A stretch of DNA of 6,481 nt from an uncultured Sediminicola sp. (GTDB lineage: Bacteria > Bacteroidota > Bacteroidia > Flavobacteriales > Flavobacteriaceae). Position numbers and translations under genes: made by a program. The notes under the pieces are model-generated. The model saw only the letters and a list, made by a program, of their open reading frames with translations. It was not told the origin of the DNA and did no database searches. Location: NCBI GenBank assembly GCA_938039345.1, contig CALHVB010000130.1:1-6481 (forward strand), written 5' to 3'. Positions 1 through 6,481 of the stretch are shown here, in pieces (the stretch's first letter is position 1; the number at the start of each line of letters is the position of its first letter).

Positions 1-406
1 GTGGCCTGCAATATGGATGCTAGGAGCTAATTTTGACACTGTTGGATGGCCCAATTGTGGAGAAATTGATATTATGGAACAAACAGGTCAAGACAAAACC
101 AAAACTTCTGGAGCACTCCATTTTCCAGAGAATTCAGGCGGAAATGCTCCCACGAATAGTATCCAAAATAGCACCTCAACATCAGAATTTCATAATTATA
201 CAGTAGAGTGGACTCCCAGTGTAATTAAGTTATTTGCAGATGATGAAATGTTTTTCAGTTTTGACAATACCGCCGCTAACTTACCTTTTAATTTGGATTT
301 TTTCATGATTTTGAATGTAGCCATGGGCGGTACTTTAGGAGGAACAATTGACCCTGGATTTACTAGTGATACTATGGAAATAGATTATGTAAGAGTATAC
401 CAATAA
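1..406 (+). CDS. GH16 endo-beta-1,3-glucanase (laminarinase-like), C-terminal part
   Basis: This is the 3' end of a glycoside hydrolase family 16 gene. The reading frame is open to the left edge (first full codon at 2-4, reading W-P-A-I-W), so the ATG at 17 is an internal Met and the start lies outside the window. 134 residues are visible. The GH16 catalytic signature GEIDIMEQ is encoded at 59-82: by family knowledge the first Glu (codon 62-64) is the nucleophile, the Asp assists, and the second Glu (codon 77-79) is the acid/base. The inserted Met gives the beta-bulge form seen in laminarinases. Downstream hallmarks are FHNYTVEW, the ILNVAMGG strand and the terminal IDYVRVYQ, which closes the beta-jelly-roll. 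The protein stops right after the catalytic domain, with no C-terminal sorting domain or carbohydrate-binding module. Substrate is inferred as beta-1,3- or mixed beta-1,3/1,4-glucan; agarase or carrageenase activity is less likely given the motif context. Confidence 0.93.
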   Translation, partial: WPAIWMLGANFDTVGWPNCGEIDIMEQTGQDKTKTSGALHFPENSGGNAPTNSIQNSTSTSEFHNYTVEWTPSVIKLFADDEMFFSFDNTAANLPFNLDFFMILNVAMGGTLGGTIDPGFTSDTMEIDYVRVYQ

Positions 407-427
407 GTTGAGTTAGTTTTTTATAAT

Positions 428-468
428 AAGAGAGGCGTCAATTTGAACTAACCATGCCTCTCTTTTTA
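428..468 (+). terminator. Intrinsic terminator after the GH16 gene
   Basis: A perfect 9-bp stem (AAGAGAGGC at 428-436 with GCCTCTCTT at 456-464) encloses a 19-base loop, and its 3' side runs into a T-tract at 463-467. It starts 22 bases after the GH16 stop codon and reads as a rho-independent terminator in the + direction only. It implies that the downstream GH3 gene is transcribed by read-through or from its own promoter. Confidence 0.8.
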
Positions 469-500
469 TCAATATTAAGTTTAAATCTTTTTAAAGTAAC

Positions 501-2783
501 ATGAAATATTCCTTCTTTTTAGTTCTAATTTTTTGCATAAATCTTGGTTTTAGTCAAGAATTAAAAGAAAAAAAATTAGAAGCTAATACAATTGCTAAAA
601 AAGTAGATTCTTTACTACAATTAATGACCTTAAAAGAAAAAATAGGTCAAATGAATCAGTACAATGGTTTTTGGAATGTTACAGGTCCATCACCAAGAGA
701 AGGAGATGCTGCTAAAAAATACAACGATTTAAAAACAGGAATGGTTGGTTCTATGCTTAATGTTAGAGGCGTAGCACAAGTTAAAGAAGTGCAAAAAATT
801 GCTGTAGAAAAAACTAGGCTCGGAATTCCTTTAATCATTGGTTTTGATGTTATTCATGGTTATAAAACCATTAGCCCTATTCCGTTAGCAGAAGCTGCTA
901 GTTGGGATATGGACGCCATAAAAAAATCTGCAGAAGTAGCAGCTTTAGAAGCATCGGCAAGTGGTATAAATTGGACTTTTGCTCCTATGGTAGATATTTC
1001 TAGAGATGCTCGTTGGGGCAGAGTAATGGAAGGTGCGGGTGAAGACCCATTTTTAGGAAGCAAAATAGCAATGGCACGTATAAAAGGTTTCCAAGGAGAA
1101 GATTTATCGGCAACAAATACTATTGCAGCATGTGCTAAACATTTTGCAGGCTATGGTTTTGCAGAATCTGGTAAAGATTACAATACAGTAGATGTTAGTT
1201 TATCAACCTTACACAATACCATATTACCCCCGTTTAAAGCAGCTATAAAAGCAGACGTTAAAACTTTTATGAATAGCTTTAATGAACTAAATGGTATTCC
1301 TGCAACAGGGAATATTTTTCTACAAAGAGATTTGCTTAAAGGAACTTGGAACTACCAAGGTTTTATGGTGTCCGATTGGGGATCAATACAAGAAATGATA
1401 AATCATGGCTATGCAGAGGATAACAAACATGCAAGTGAATTAGCTCTAAAAGCAGGTTCTGATATGGATATGGAATCTCTTGCCTATGTTAATTACTTAG
1501 AAGAATTAGTACAAGAAAAAAAGATAAATATTGCACTAATAAATGATGCTGTAAAAAGAATTTTAAAGGTAAAATATGAATTAGGCCTTTTTGATGACCC
1601 CTATAAGTATTGCAGTCTAGAAAGAGAAAAAAGTGTTATTGGAAGCAAAGAAAATAATGATGCTGTTTTAGATGTTGCAAAAAAATCTATTGTATTATTA
1701 AAAAACCAAAACCAATTACTTCCTTTAAAAAAGAAAGGATTAAAAATAGCGCTCATAGGTGCTTTAGCAGCAGATAAAAATAGCCCATTAGGCAGTTGGC
1801 GTATTGCTGCGGATGATAATACAGCGGTTTCAGTTTTAGAGGGATTACAAAAATATACTAATAATATACTCTCTTATGAAAAAGGAATAACACTTACTAC
1901 AGGAAAAACAGATTTTGTTCTTGAAACTAAAATAAATACTACCGATAGGTCAGGAATAAAAAAAGCAGTAAAAAGTGCTAAAAATACAGATGTAGTTATT
2001 ATGGTTCTTGGAGAAAATGGATACCAATCTGGAGAAGCTAGAAGTAGGTCTTCATTAGACTTACCGGGACTTCAGCAAGAACTATTAGAAGAAATTTACA
2101 AAGTAAATAAAAACATTATTCTGGTATTAATGAACGGTAGACCTTTGGCTATTAATTGGGCCGCAAAACATATTCCTGCAATTGTAGAATCATGGCATTT
2201 AGGAACCCAAAGTGGAAATGCTATTGCCCAAGTTCTTTACGGAGATTACAATCCTAGTGGTAAACTTCCAATGACGTTTCCTAGAAATGTTGGCCAAGTA
2301 CCTATTTATTACAATTATAAAAATACTGGCAGACCAACATTACCAGCAAAAGATGTGGTTTTCTGGTCTCATTATATAGATGAAAGTAACGATCCTCTTT
2401 ATGAATTTGGATATGGATTAAGCTATACTCAATTTAAATACGATAATTTAAAACTAAATAAACCCTTTTTTACGAAAGGAGATACAATAGAGGTTTCTTT
2501 TACTTTAACGAATACAGGGAAATATGATGGTAAAGAAGTTGCTCAACTATATATAAGAGATTTAGTAGCAAGTACTACAAGGCCTGTAAAAGAACTAAAA
2601 GATTTTAAAATGGTATTCCTTAAATCTGGAGAATCTAAAACAGTTTCTTTTAATATTAGTGAAGAAATGCTACAATTTTATACTGCAAATAATAAATGGG
2701 AATCTGAGCAAGGAGGATTTAAATTATTTATTGGTGGTAGTTCTAAAACTAGTTTAGAAGGGAAATTTTCATTTAAAAAATAA
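501..2783 (+). CDS. bglX: GH3 beta-glucosidase, BglX type, periplasmic
   Basis: Complete 760-residue protein, close to the length of E. coli BglX. It should release glucose from the non-reducing end of beta-linked gluco-oligosaccharides. Residues 1-18 form a type I signal peptide (MKYSFFLVL..., likely cut in GFS|QE); Cys12 is not in a lipobox, so a soluble periplasmic enzyme is expected. The GH3 N-terminal TIM barrel spans about 40-365, with a KHF motif (213-215) and the nucleophile Asp292 in MVSDWG. The C-terminal alpha/beta-sandwich domain spans about 394-620 and starts with KSIVLLKN (395-402). Glu512 in GEARSR is the probable acid/base (inferred by motif position). A fibronectin type III-like domain spans about 660-750. 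The ATG at 501 places the signal peptide exactly at the N-terminus. No Shine-Dalgarno is visible, as usual in Bacteroidota. The gene follows the GH16 gene by 94 bases, consistent with stepwise beta-glucan breakdown. Exact substrate (laminarin, cellobiose or other beta-glucans) cannot be read from the sequence. Confidence 0.94.
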   Translation: MKYSFFLVLIFCINLGFSQELKEKKLEANTIAKKVDSLLQLMTLKEKIGQMNQYNGFWNVTGPSPREGDAAKKYNDLKTGMVGSMLNVRGVAQVKEVQKIAVEKTRLGIPLIIGFDVIHGYKTISPIPLAEAASWDMDAIKKSAEVAALEASASGINWTFAPMVDISRDARWGRVMEGAGEDPFLGSKIAMARIKGFQGEDLSATNTIAACAKHFAGYGFAESGKDYNTVDVSLSTLHNTILPPFKAAIKADVKTFMNSFNELNGIPATGNIFLQRDLLKGTWNYQGFMVSDWGSIQEMINHGYAEDNKHASELALKAGSDMDMESLAYVNYLEELVQEKKINIALINDAVKRILKVKYELGLFDDPYKYCSLEREKSVIGSKENNDAVLDVAKKSIVLLKNQNQLLPLKKKGLKIALIGALAADKNSPLGSWRIAADDNTAVSVLEGLQKYTNNILSYEKGITLTTGKTDFVLETKINTTDRSGIKKAVKSAKNTDVVIMVLGENGYQSGEARSRSSLDLPGLQQELLEEIYKVNKNIILVLMNGRPLAINWAAKHIPAIVESWHLGTQSGNAIAQVLYGDYNPSGKLPMTFPRNVGQVPIYYNYKNTGRPTLPAKDVVFWSHYIDESNDPLYEFGYGLSYTQFKYDNLKLNKPFFTKGDTIEVSFTLTNTGKYDGKEVAQLYIRDLVASTTRPVKELKDFKMVFLKSGESKTVSFNISEEMLQFYTANNKWESEQGGFKLFIGGSSKTSLEGKFSFKK

Positions 2784-2821
2784 AAAAGAATTTCCTTAAG
2801 CTAGAATTAATAGATAATATA

Positions 2822-4450
2822 TTATTTCAAAAGCCCTTTATATTCTTTATCGTTCCCTAACAACTCAGTAGCAGCTAAAATGGCTTCATCGTTTCCTAAA
2901 TAATAATCGTATAAACCATCTCTATAGAAATAACGCTTAATTAGCTCGTCTTCTATATTCGTAGTTATTTCTTTTTTATGGGTATCTAATCCTGCTATTT
3001 TACCTGCATTCATTTGAGACAATAGGTTTTTATAACTTTCTTTCACCTCATCTCCATAGACCTCTAATTCGTTATTATTTAATGATTCTTTTAATATTTT
3101 CTCTGTTTTGGTTTCAAAATTAAAATCGCTTTGAGAAACATAGTTTTTAAAAGCTTTAAAATCTGTTTCTGAGAAAGTAAAATCACTTAAATTATTATAT
3201 TTCTTCTTATAATAGTAATCCGTAGCAAAATCAAAAATGATATGATTCTTTAATAATGCTTTGGTTAATACGTTTGTTTTTAGTGCACTTATTTCTATAT
3301 CTGGTAATACACCGCCACCATCTTGTACTTTACGCCCATTACGAGTCTTAAAATCATTAAACTCGGTATTTCTAACTGCCTTACCTTCTTTATCTCTGTT
3401 CCAATAATCTAATGATTGTATACATCTTCCGGATGATGTATAGTAGCGAGATATAGTTACCTTTAATTGCGTACCATAGGTTAATTTTAAAGGGCGTTGT
3501 ACCAAACCTTTTCCAAAACTACGTGCTCCCATAATTACAGCACGATCTAAATCTTGTAAACTTCCAGAAACTATTTCACTGGCAGAGGCGCTTCTCCCAT
3601 TAACTAATACTACTAAAGGAATTTCTGTATCTAGAGTTGTATTTTTTGTTTTATATACTCTATTAAATTTTTTAACCTTAGATTTTGTAGTTACTATAAT
3701 TTCCCCTTTTGGCACAAATAAATTAGTAACATTAATAGCTTCTGACAATAAACCTCCAGGATTGCCTCTTAAATCTAAAATAATTTTTTCTGCGCCTTCA
3801 TTCTTAAGGTTTATTAGCGCTTCTTTGGTTTGACTCGATGCTTTTTTATTAAATTTAGATAATACTATATAGCCTGTTTTATCATTAACCATTTTATAGT
3901 AAGGTACAGCATCTACTTCAATAGCTGCCCTTGTAATAGTTGTTGTTTTAGTTTCTCCTTGTCTAATATAGGTAACTGTAACTTCTGTATCATTAGCTCC
4001 TTTTAACAACTCACTAGTATCGTCTTCTACATCTTTTAATACAATATCGTCTATTTTTATAATTTCATCTCCGGCTTTTAATCCTGCTTTATCGGCAGGA
4101 GAATCTTTATAAGGTTCTACAATTAAAATTTTATCCTTGTAAGAACGTACAATGGCTCCAATACCAGAATATTTACCCCTATTATTAATCTTATAAGCTT
4201 CTACATCTTGCTCATTTAAAAATTTAGTATAAGGATCTAAACCTCCTAGCATATTCTTTATGGCCGTATCCATTAATTCGGCAGGGTTAGTTTCATCTAC
4301 ATAATTCATATTTAACTCCTTAAATAAGGTGGTAAATATTTCTATCTGCTTTGCAATTTCAAAAAAATCGCTTTTAAAACTACTTCCTACTACTAAAAAA
4401 ACGATGGCTAATACAGGAACAAGTATTTTATTTTTAATTGCTTTTTTCAT
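2822..4450 (-). CDS. S41 family C-terminal processing peptidase (CtpA/Prc-like)
   Basis: Complete 542-residue serine protease of the tail-specific (C-terminal processing) family, which trims or degrades envelope proteins from their C-termini. A hydrophobic segment at about 9-24 behind a Lys-rich start is a signal peptide or membrane anchor, so the enzyme faces the periplasm. An N-terminal helical region (about 30-90, including GLDPYTKFL) precedes a PDZ domain (about 93-175) with the ligand-loop GIGA and the SPADKAGLKAGDEI segment. The S41 core spans about 180-350. Catalytic residues by family alignment are Ser289 in SASASE, Lys314 in SFGKG and Gln318; the Ser-Lys spacing of 25 and Lys-Gln spacing of 4 match characterised family members. 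DLRGNPGG (226-233) is also conserved. The remaining ~190 residues are a charged, mostly helical-looking tail that I cannot assign. The ATG at 4450 overlaps the 3' end of rnpA by 17 bases, suggesting co-transcription and coupled translation. Substrates are unknown. Confidence 0.95.
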   Translation of the reverse strand: MKKAIKNKILVPVLAIVFLVVGSSFKSDFFEIAKQIEIFTTLFKELNMNYVDETNPAELMDTAIKNMLGGLDPYTKFLNEQDVEAYKINNRGKYSGIGAIVRSYKDKILIVEPYKDSPADKAGLKAGDEIIKIDDIVLKDVEDDTSELLKGANDTEVTVTYIRQGETKTTTITRAAIEVDAVPYYKMVNDKTGYIVLSKFNKKASSQTKEALINLKNEGAEKIILDLRGNPGGLLSEAINVTNLFVPKGEIIVTTKSKVKKFNRVYKTKNTTLDTEIPLVVLVNGRSASASEIVSGSLQDLDRAVIMGARSFGKGLVQRPLKLTYGTQLKVTISRYYTSSGRCIQSLDYWNRDKEGKAVRNTEFNDFKTRNGRKVQDGGGVLPDIEISALKTNVLTKALLKNHIIFDFATDYYYKKKYNNLSDFTFSETDFKAFKNYVSQSDFNFETKTEKILKESLNNNELEVYGDEVKESYKNLLSQMNAGKIAGLDTHKKEITTNIEDELIKRYFYRDGLYDYYLGNDEAILAATELLGNDKEYKGLLK

Positions 4451-4820
4451 TCTTTTCTTTCTTTACTAATTTTTGAAATACCTTAATCATATTAGTCTCC
4501 AATTCCTGATATATAGGCATTTCTCTACCAAGATATAAAAACATAAATGCATATTCGCCCTCTAGCGTGTTAAAAACCAAATGTTTATTTAATCTATAAC
4601 TCTCTCTTAAAAGTCTTTTAATACGATTTCTCTTTACAGCACTTTTAAAATTTCTTTTAGAAACCGTTACTCCCGTTTGTATTGGTTTTCCTGTCTCTAA
4701 CTTTGTTTTTAAATAAACAAGCTTTAATGGGTATATAGAAATAGATTTCCCTTCAGAAAACAATTGTTCTATTTGTTTTTTACTTTTAAGCTTTTCTATT
4801 TTAGGGAAAGATTGATTCAT
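4434..4820 (-). CDS. rnpA: Ribonuclease P protein component
   Basis: 128-residue basic protein that binds the RNase P RNA and supports cleavage of the 5' leader from precursor tRNAs in the cytoplasm. The family signature lies at residues 58-76 (from FKSAVKRNRIKR), containing the RNR motif R64-N65-R66 and the following KRLLRE helix. The N-terminal part (LKSKKQIEQLFSEG) and the strand before the signature (TGVTVSKR) are also typical. Length fits the family (usually 110-140). I chose the ATG at 4820. The frame could also begin at a TTG nine bases upstream (4829), which would add three residues, but TTG starts are rare in this group and the extension adds no conserved sequence. The gene sits downstream of an M1 peptidase gene and its terminator, and overlaps the S41 protease gene at its 3' end. 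No rpmH is adjacent, unlike the common rpmH-rnpA pairing of many other bacteria. Confidence 0.96.
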   Translation of the reverse strand: MNQSFPKIEKLKSKKQIEQLFSEGKSISIYPLKLVYLKTKLETGKPIQTGVTVSKRNFKSAVKRNRIKRLLRESYRLNKHLVFNTLEGEYAFMFLYLGREMPIYQELETNMIKVFQKLVKKEKNEKSN

Positions 4821-4840
4821 TACTGACAAAACTAAGCTAA

Positions 4841-4885
4841 AAATAGAAAATCCGTTTGAAAACTATATTTATAGCTCCAAACGGA
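4841..4885 (-). terminator. Intrinsic terminator after the M1 peptidase gene
   Basis: An 8-bp perfect stem (TCCGTTTG at 4851-4858 with CAAACGGA at 4878-4885) has a 19-base loop that may hold a further 4-bp pairing (CTAT at 4863-4866 with ATAG at 4871-4874). Read on the minus strand, the hairpin is followed by the T-rich stretch TTTTCTATTT (4850-4841). On the plus strand no T-tract follows, so it acts for minus-strand transcripts. It begins 20 bases past the M1 stop codon and ends about 20 bases before the rnpA start codon. Confidence 0.75.
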
Positions 4886-4905
4886 CCTTCTACATTATAA
4901 GTTTT

Positions 4906-6481
4906 CTATTCTTTAACTTGATGGTATATGTTATTACTCTTATCTATATCTGCCATTAGTTGCGATGGATCTATTACTATTGCTTTTATACTTTCTAATG
5001 GTTTATTTATAACAAACTCATAAGATGGGTATGCCCATGCCCAATCTGGCAAAACTTTCCTTGGCAACTGCCCGTAAGGATTTTCTTTTTCTCCTCGCAT
5101 CATTTGTAATGGCACATAAAGTGTTTCCTGAGTTCCGTCTTGGTATATAATTAAAAGATCTAAGGGCATTGGCATAAGACCTATTCTTTCTAAAGTAACA
5201 CTAACCTTGTTTTCTTTAGCAGCTACTTCTTTAATACCATAATCTATAGTATTTGTAGTCTGGGTCCAATCTGTTAAATACCAATCTAATTCCATCCCAG
5301 AAACTTTTTCTGCCGTTCTTTTAATATCGTTAGGAACTGGGTGTTTAAATTTAAAATCTTCGTAATATTTTTTAATTGTTTTTAAAAGATTCTCTTGCCC
5401 TATTACATATCCTAATTGCGATAAAAACACCTCTCCTTTGTTGTATGCAGATGCCCCATAAGCAAAATTTAAATGATACCTATCTGCATGCGTTGTTTGT
5501 GGTTGTTCTTTCTCTGATGTCGCCAATCTAAAATAACCATTATAAGCACCTTCAAAAGGATTATCCTTTTTCTGGTTCATAATCTTATTCATACATAAAT
5601 CTGATATAAATGACGTAAACCCTTCATCCATCCATTCATATTTTGCTTCGTTGGTTGCTAGTATATGTTGAAACCACGAATGTGCCATTTCATGTACCGT
5701 AACGCCCACTAAACTACCAAACTTACGCTCTCCTGTAATTAGCGTACTCATAGCATACTCCATGCCTCCGTCTCCTCCTTGTATTATGGAGTATTGATCA
5801 TAGGGGTATTTACCAATATTATCACTAAAAAACTGCATTGTTTCCGCAGCTTTAGGTTGTAATTTTTTCCAATTATCTAATATTTCTGGGTTGTCTTTGT
5901 ATAAAAAATGAAGTGTTGGTCCGTTTTCTACTTTTAACGTATCGTGTAAATATTCTGGATCAGCAGCCCACATAAAATCATGCACTTTTGGCGCTTTAAA
6001 ATGCCATGTTAATTTTTTACCTTTTTGTTTTTTAACCAAAGTTCCAGGCGACTCATAACCATGTCCTATTTCTTGTGCATTCTGCAAATAACCACTACCA
6101 CCAACGGTATATTTTTTATCTATAGTTAACTTTACATCAAAATTACCCCAAACCCCATGAAATTCTCTTGCTATGTATGGGTTTGGATGCCAACCTTCAA
6201 AATCGTACTCCACCATTTTAGGATACCACTGACTCATAGAAAGGGCTACTCCTTCTTTACTATTTCTACCAGAACGCCTTATTTGTATGGGTACTTGCCC
6301 CTTAAAAACCATATGAAAAGTTGTGCTTTCCCCAGAAAGGATAGGTTTTGCCAGTTCTACAACCAATATAGTTCCTTCCTCATTATACGTAACAGGTTTA
6401 CCATCTTGCAATAAAGATGTTACTTTTAAAAATCCTATTTCTTTAGGTGATAAGCTACTTATTTTACTTTTACCTTCATGC
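4906..6481 (-). CDS. M1 family zinc metallopeptidase, 5' end beyond the window
   Basis: The frame is open to the right edge: 524 residues are visible (first full codon at 6480-6478, His), and the apparent start at 6411 is a TTG coding an internal Leu. This is a gluzincin aminopeptidase of family M1. Numbered from the first visible residue, the zinc motif HEMAH is at 263-267 with the third ligand Glu286 in MDEGF, giving the classic HExxH-X18-E. The substrate-binding motif reads GGMEY (238-242) instead of canonical GAMEN. The transition-state Tyr is Tyr346 in YNKGEVF, with a second Tyr five residues before it as in leukotriene A4 hydrolase. The visible N-terminal part is the end of the beta-saddle domain; after the catalytic domain comes a beta-rich tail (about 415-524). 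The full family protein is commonly 600 residues or more, so a modest N-terminal portion, including any signal peptide, is missing. It probably removes N-terminal residues from peptides in the periplasm; location cannot be confirmed here. The gene ends in TAG, followed by a terminator. Confidence 0.93.
   Translation of the reverse strand, partial: HEGKSKISSLSPKEIGFLKVTSLLQDGKPVTYNEEGTILVVELAKPILSGESTTFHMVFKGQVPIQIRRSGRNSKEGVALSMSQWYPKMVEYDFEGWHPNPYIAREFHGVWGNFDVKLTIDKKYTVGGSGYLQNAQEIGHGYESPGTLVKKQKGKKLTWHFKAPKVHDFMWAADPEYLHDTLKVENGPTLHFLYKDNPEILDNWKKLQPKAAETMQFFSDNIGKYPYDQYSIIQGGDGGMEYAMSTLITGERKFGSLVGVTVHEMAHSWFQHILATNEAKYEWMDEGFTSFISDLCMNKIMNQKKDNPFEGAYNGYFRLATSEKEQPQTTHADRYHLNFAYGASAYNKGEVFLSQLGYVIGQENLLKTIKKYYEDFKFKHPVPNDIKRTAEKVSGMELDWYLTDWTQTTNTIDYGIKEVAAKENKVSVTLERIGLMPMPLDLLIIYQDGTQETLYVPLQMMRGEKENPYGQLPRKVLPDWAWAYPSYEFVINKPLESIKAIVIDPSQLMADIDKSNNIYHQVKE

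Noticed and set aside
17..19. ATG at 17 as the start of the GH16 gene
   Set aside because: The frame is open to base 2 and the upstream residues W-P-A-I-W fit the conserved GH16 sequence before the catalytic motif, so this Met is internal.
465..500. Bacteroidota-type promoter (-33 TTTG, -7 TAnnTTTG) for the GH3 gene
   Set aside because: TAAGTTTA at 476-483 resembles a -7 element, but no TTTG lies at the expected distance upstream; the TTTG at 442-445 is about 30 bases away and inside the terminator loop.
656..1063. Two minus-strand open frames (656-838 and 860-1063)
   Set aside because: They lie wholly inside the GH3 gene on the opposite strand and show no recognisable protein features; they are shadows of the real coding frame.
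2761..2795. Inverted repeat GGAAATT/AATTTCC as a terminator between the convergent genes
   Set aside because: The stem is mostly A-T, the loop is 21 bases, and no T-tract follows on either strand at the right place.
2814..2825. 12-base palindrome ATAATATATTAT as an operator site
   Set aside because: It consists only of A and T, has no spacer, and overlaps the end of the S41 gene; such palindromes are expected by chance in this composition.
4440..4447. A-run followed by G at the rnpA/S41 overlap as a programmed frameshift site producing a fusion protein
   Set aside because: The heptamer is not in the correct register for the rnpA frame, the S41 frame is +1 relative to rnpA so a -1 slip would not join them, and S41 has its own ATG followed by a proper membrane/signal segment.
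6409..6411. TTG at 6411 as the start of the M1 peptidase gene
   Set aside because: The frame continues without a stop to the window edge (23 more residues), and a start here would cut into the N-terminal beta domain. It is an internal Leu codon.
6157..6414. Plus-strand open frame of 85 residues
   Set aside because: It is antisense to the M1 peptidase coding region and its composition looks like a reverse-complement shadow.
1..6481. Mobile elements, CRISPR arrays, tRNA or rRNA genes
   Set aside because: No transposase or integrase sequence, no regularly spaced repeats, and no tRNA-like cloverleaf in the three short gaps; nearly all of the window is occupied by five recognisable protein genes.

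Overview
The window looks like a chromosomal piece from a member of the Bacteroidota, most likely the family Flavobacteriaceae and possibly a marine one. The DNA is strongly AT-rich and the genes lack clear Shine-Dalgarno sequences. The protein variants are the ones familiar from that group: an M1 peptidase with GGMEY, an S41 protease with a long C-terminal tail, and a GH16 plus GH3 pair. This placement is inferred from sequence style; no database search was possible.

Left part (1-2783, + strand): the 3' end of a GH16 endo-beta-glucanase gene of the laminarinase type (1-406, 5' end outside the window), an intrinsic terminator (428-468), and a complete GH3 beta-glucosidase of the BglX type (501-2783). 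An endo-acting GH16 would cut beta-1,3-glucan into oligosaccharides, and a periplasmic GH3 would split these to glucose. The pair reads as the distal end of a laminarin-type polysaccharide utilization locus. The SusC/SusD transporter genes and regulator that would confirm this are not in the window.

Right part (2822-6481, - strand): read in the direction of transcription, a truncated M1 zinc metallopeptidase (entering from the right edge and ending at 4906), an intrinsic terminator (4885-4841), rnpA for the RNase P protein (4820-4434), and an S41 C-terminal processing protease (4450-2822). The protease gene overlaps rnpA by 17 bases. The two blocks converge with only 38 bases between the GH3 and S41 stop codons.

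The non-coding gaps are short (407-500, 2784-2821, 4821-4905). I found no tRNA, rRNA, CRISPR array, insertion sequence, phage gene or defence gene. I see no evidence of an undescribed system. The points most worth a second look are the rnpA/S41 overlap, the very short space between the M1 terminator and the rnpA start, and the changed substrate-binding motif of the M1 peptidase.
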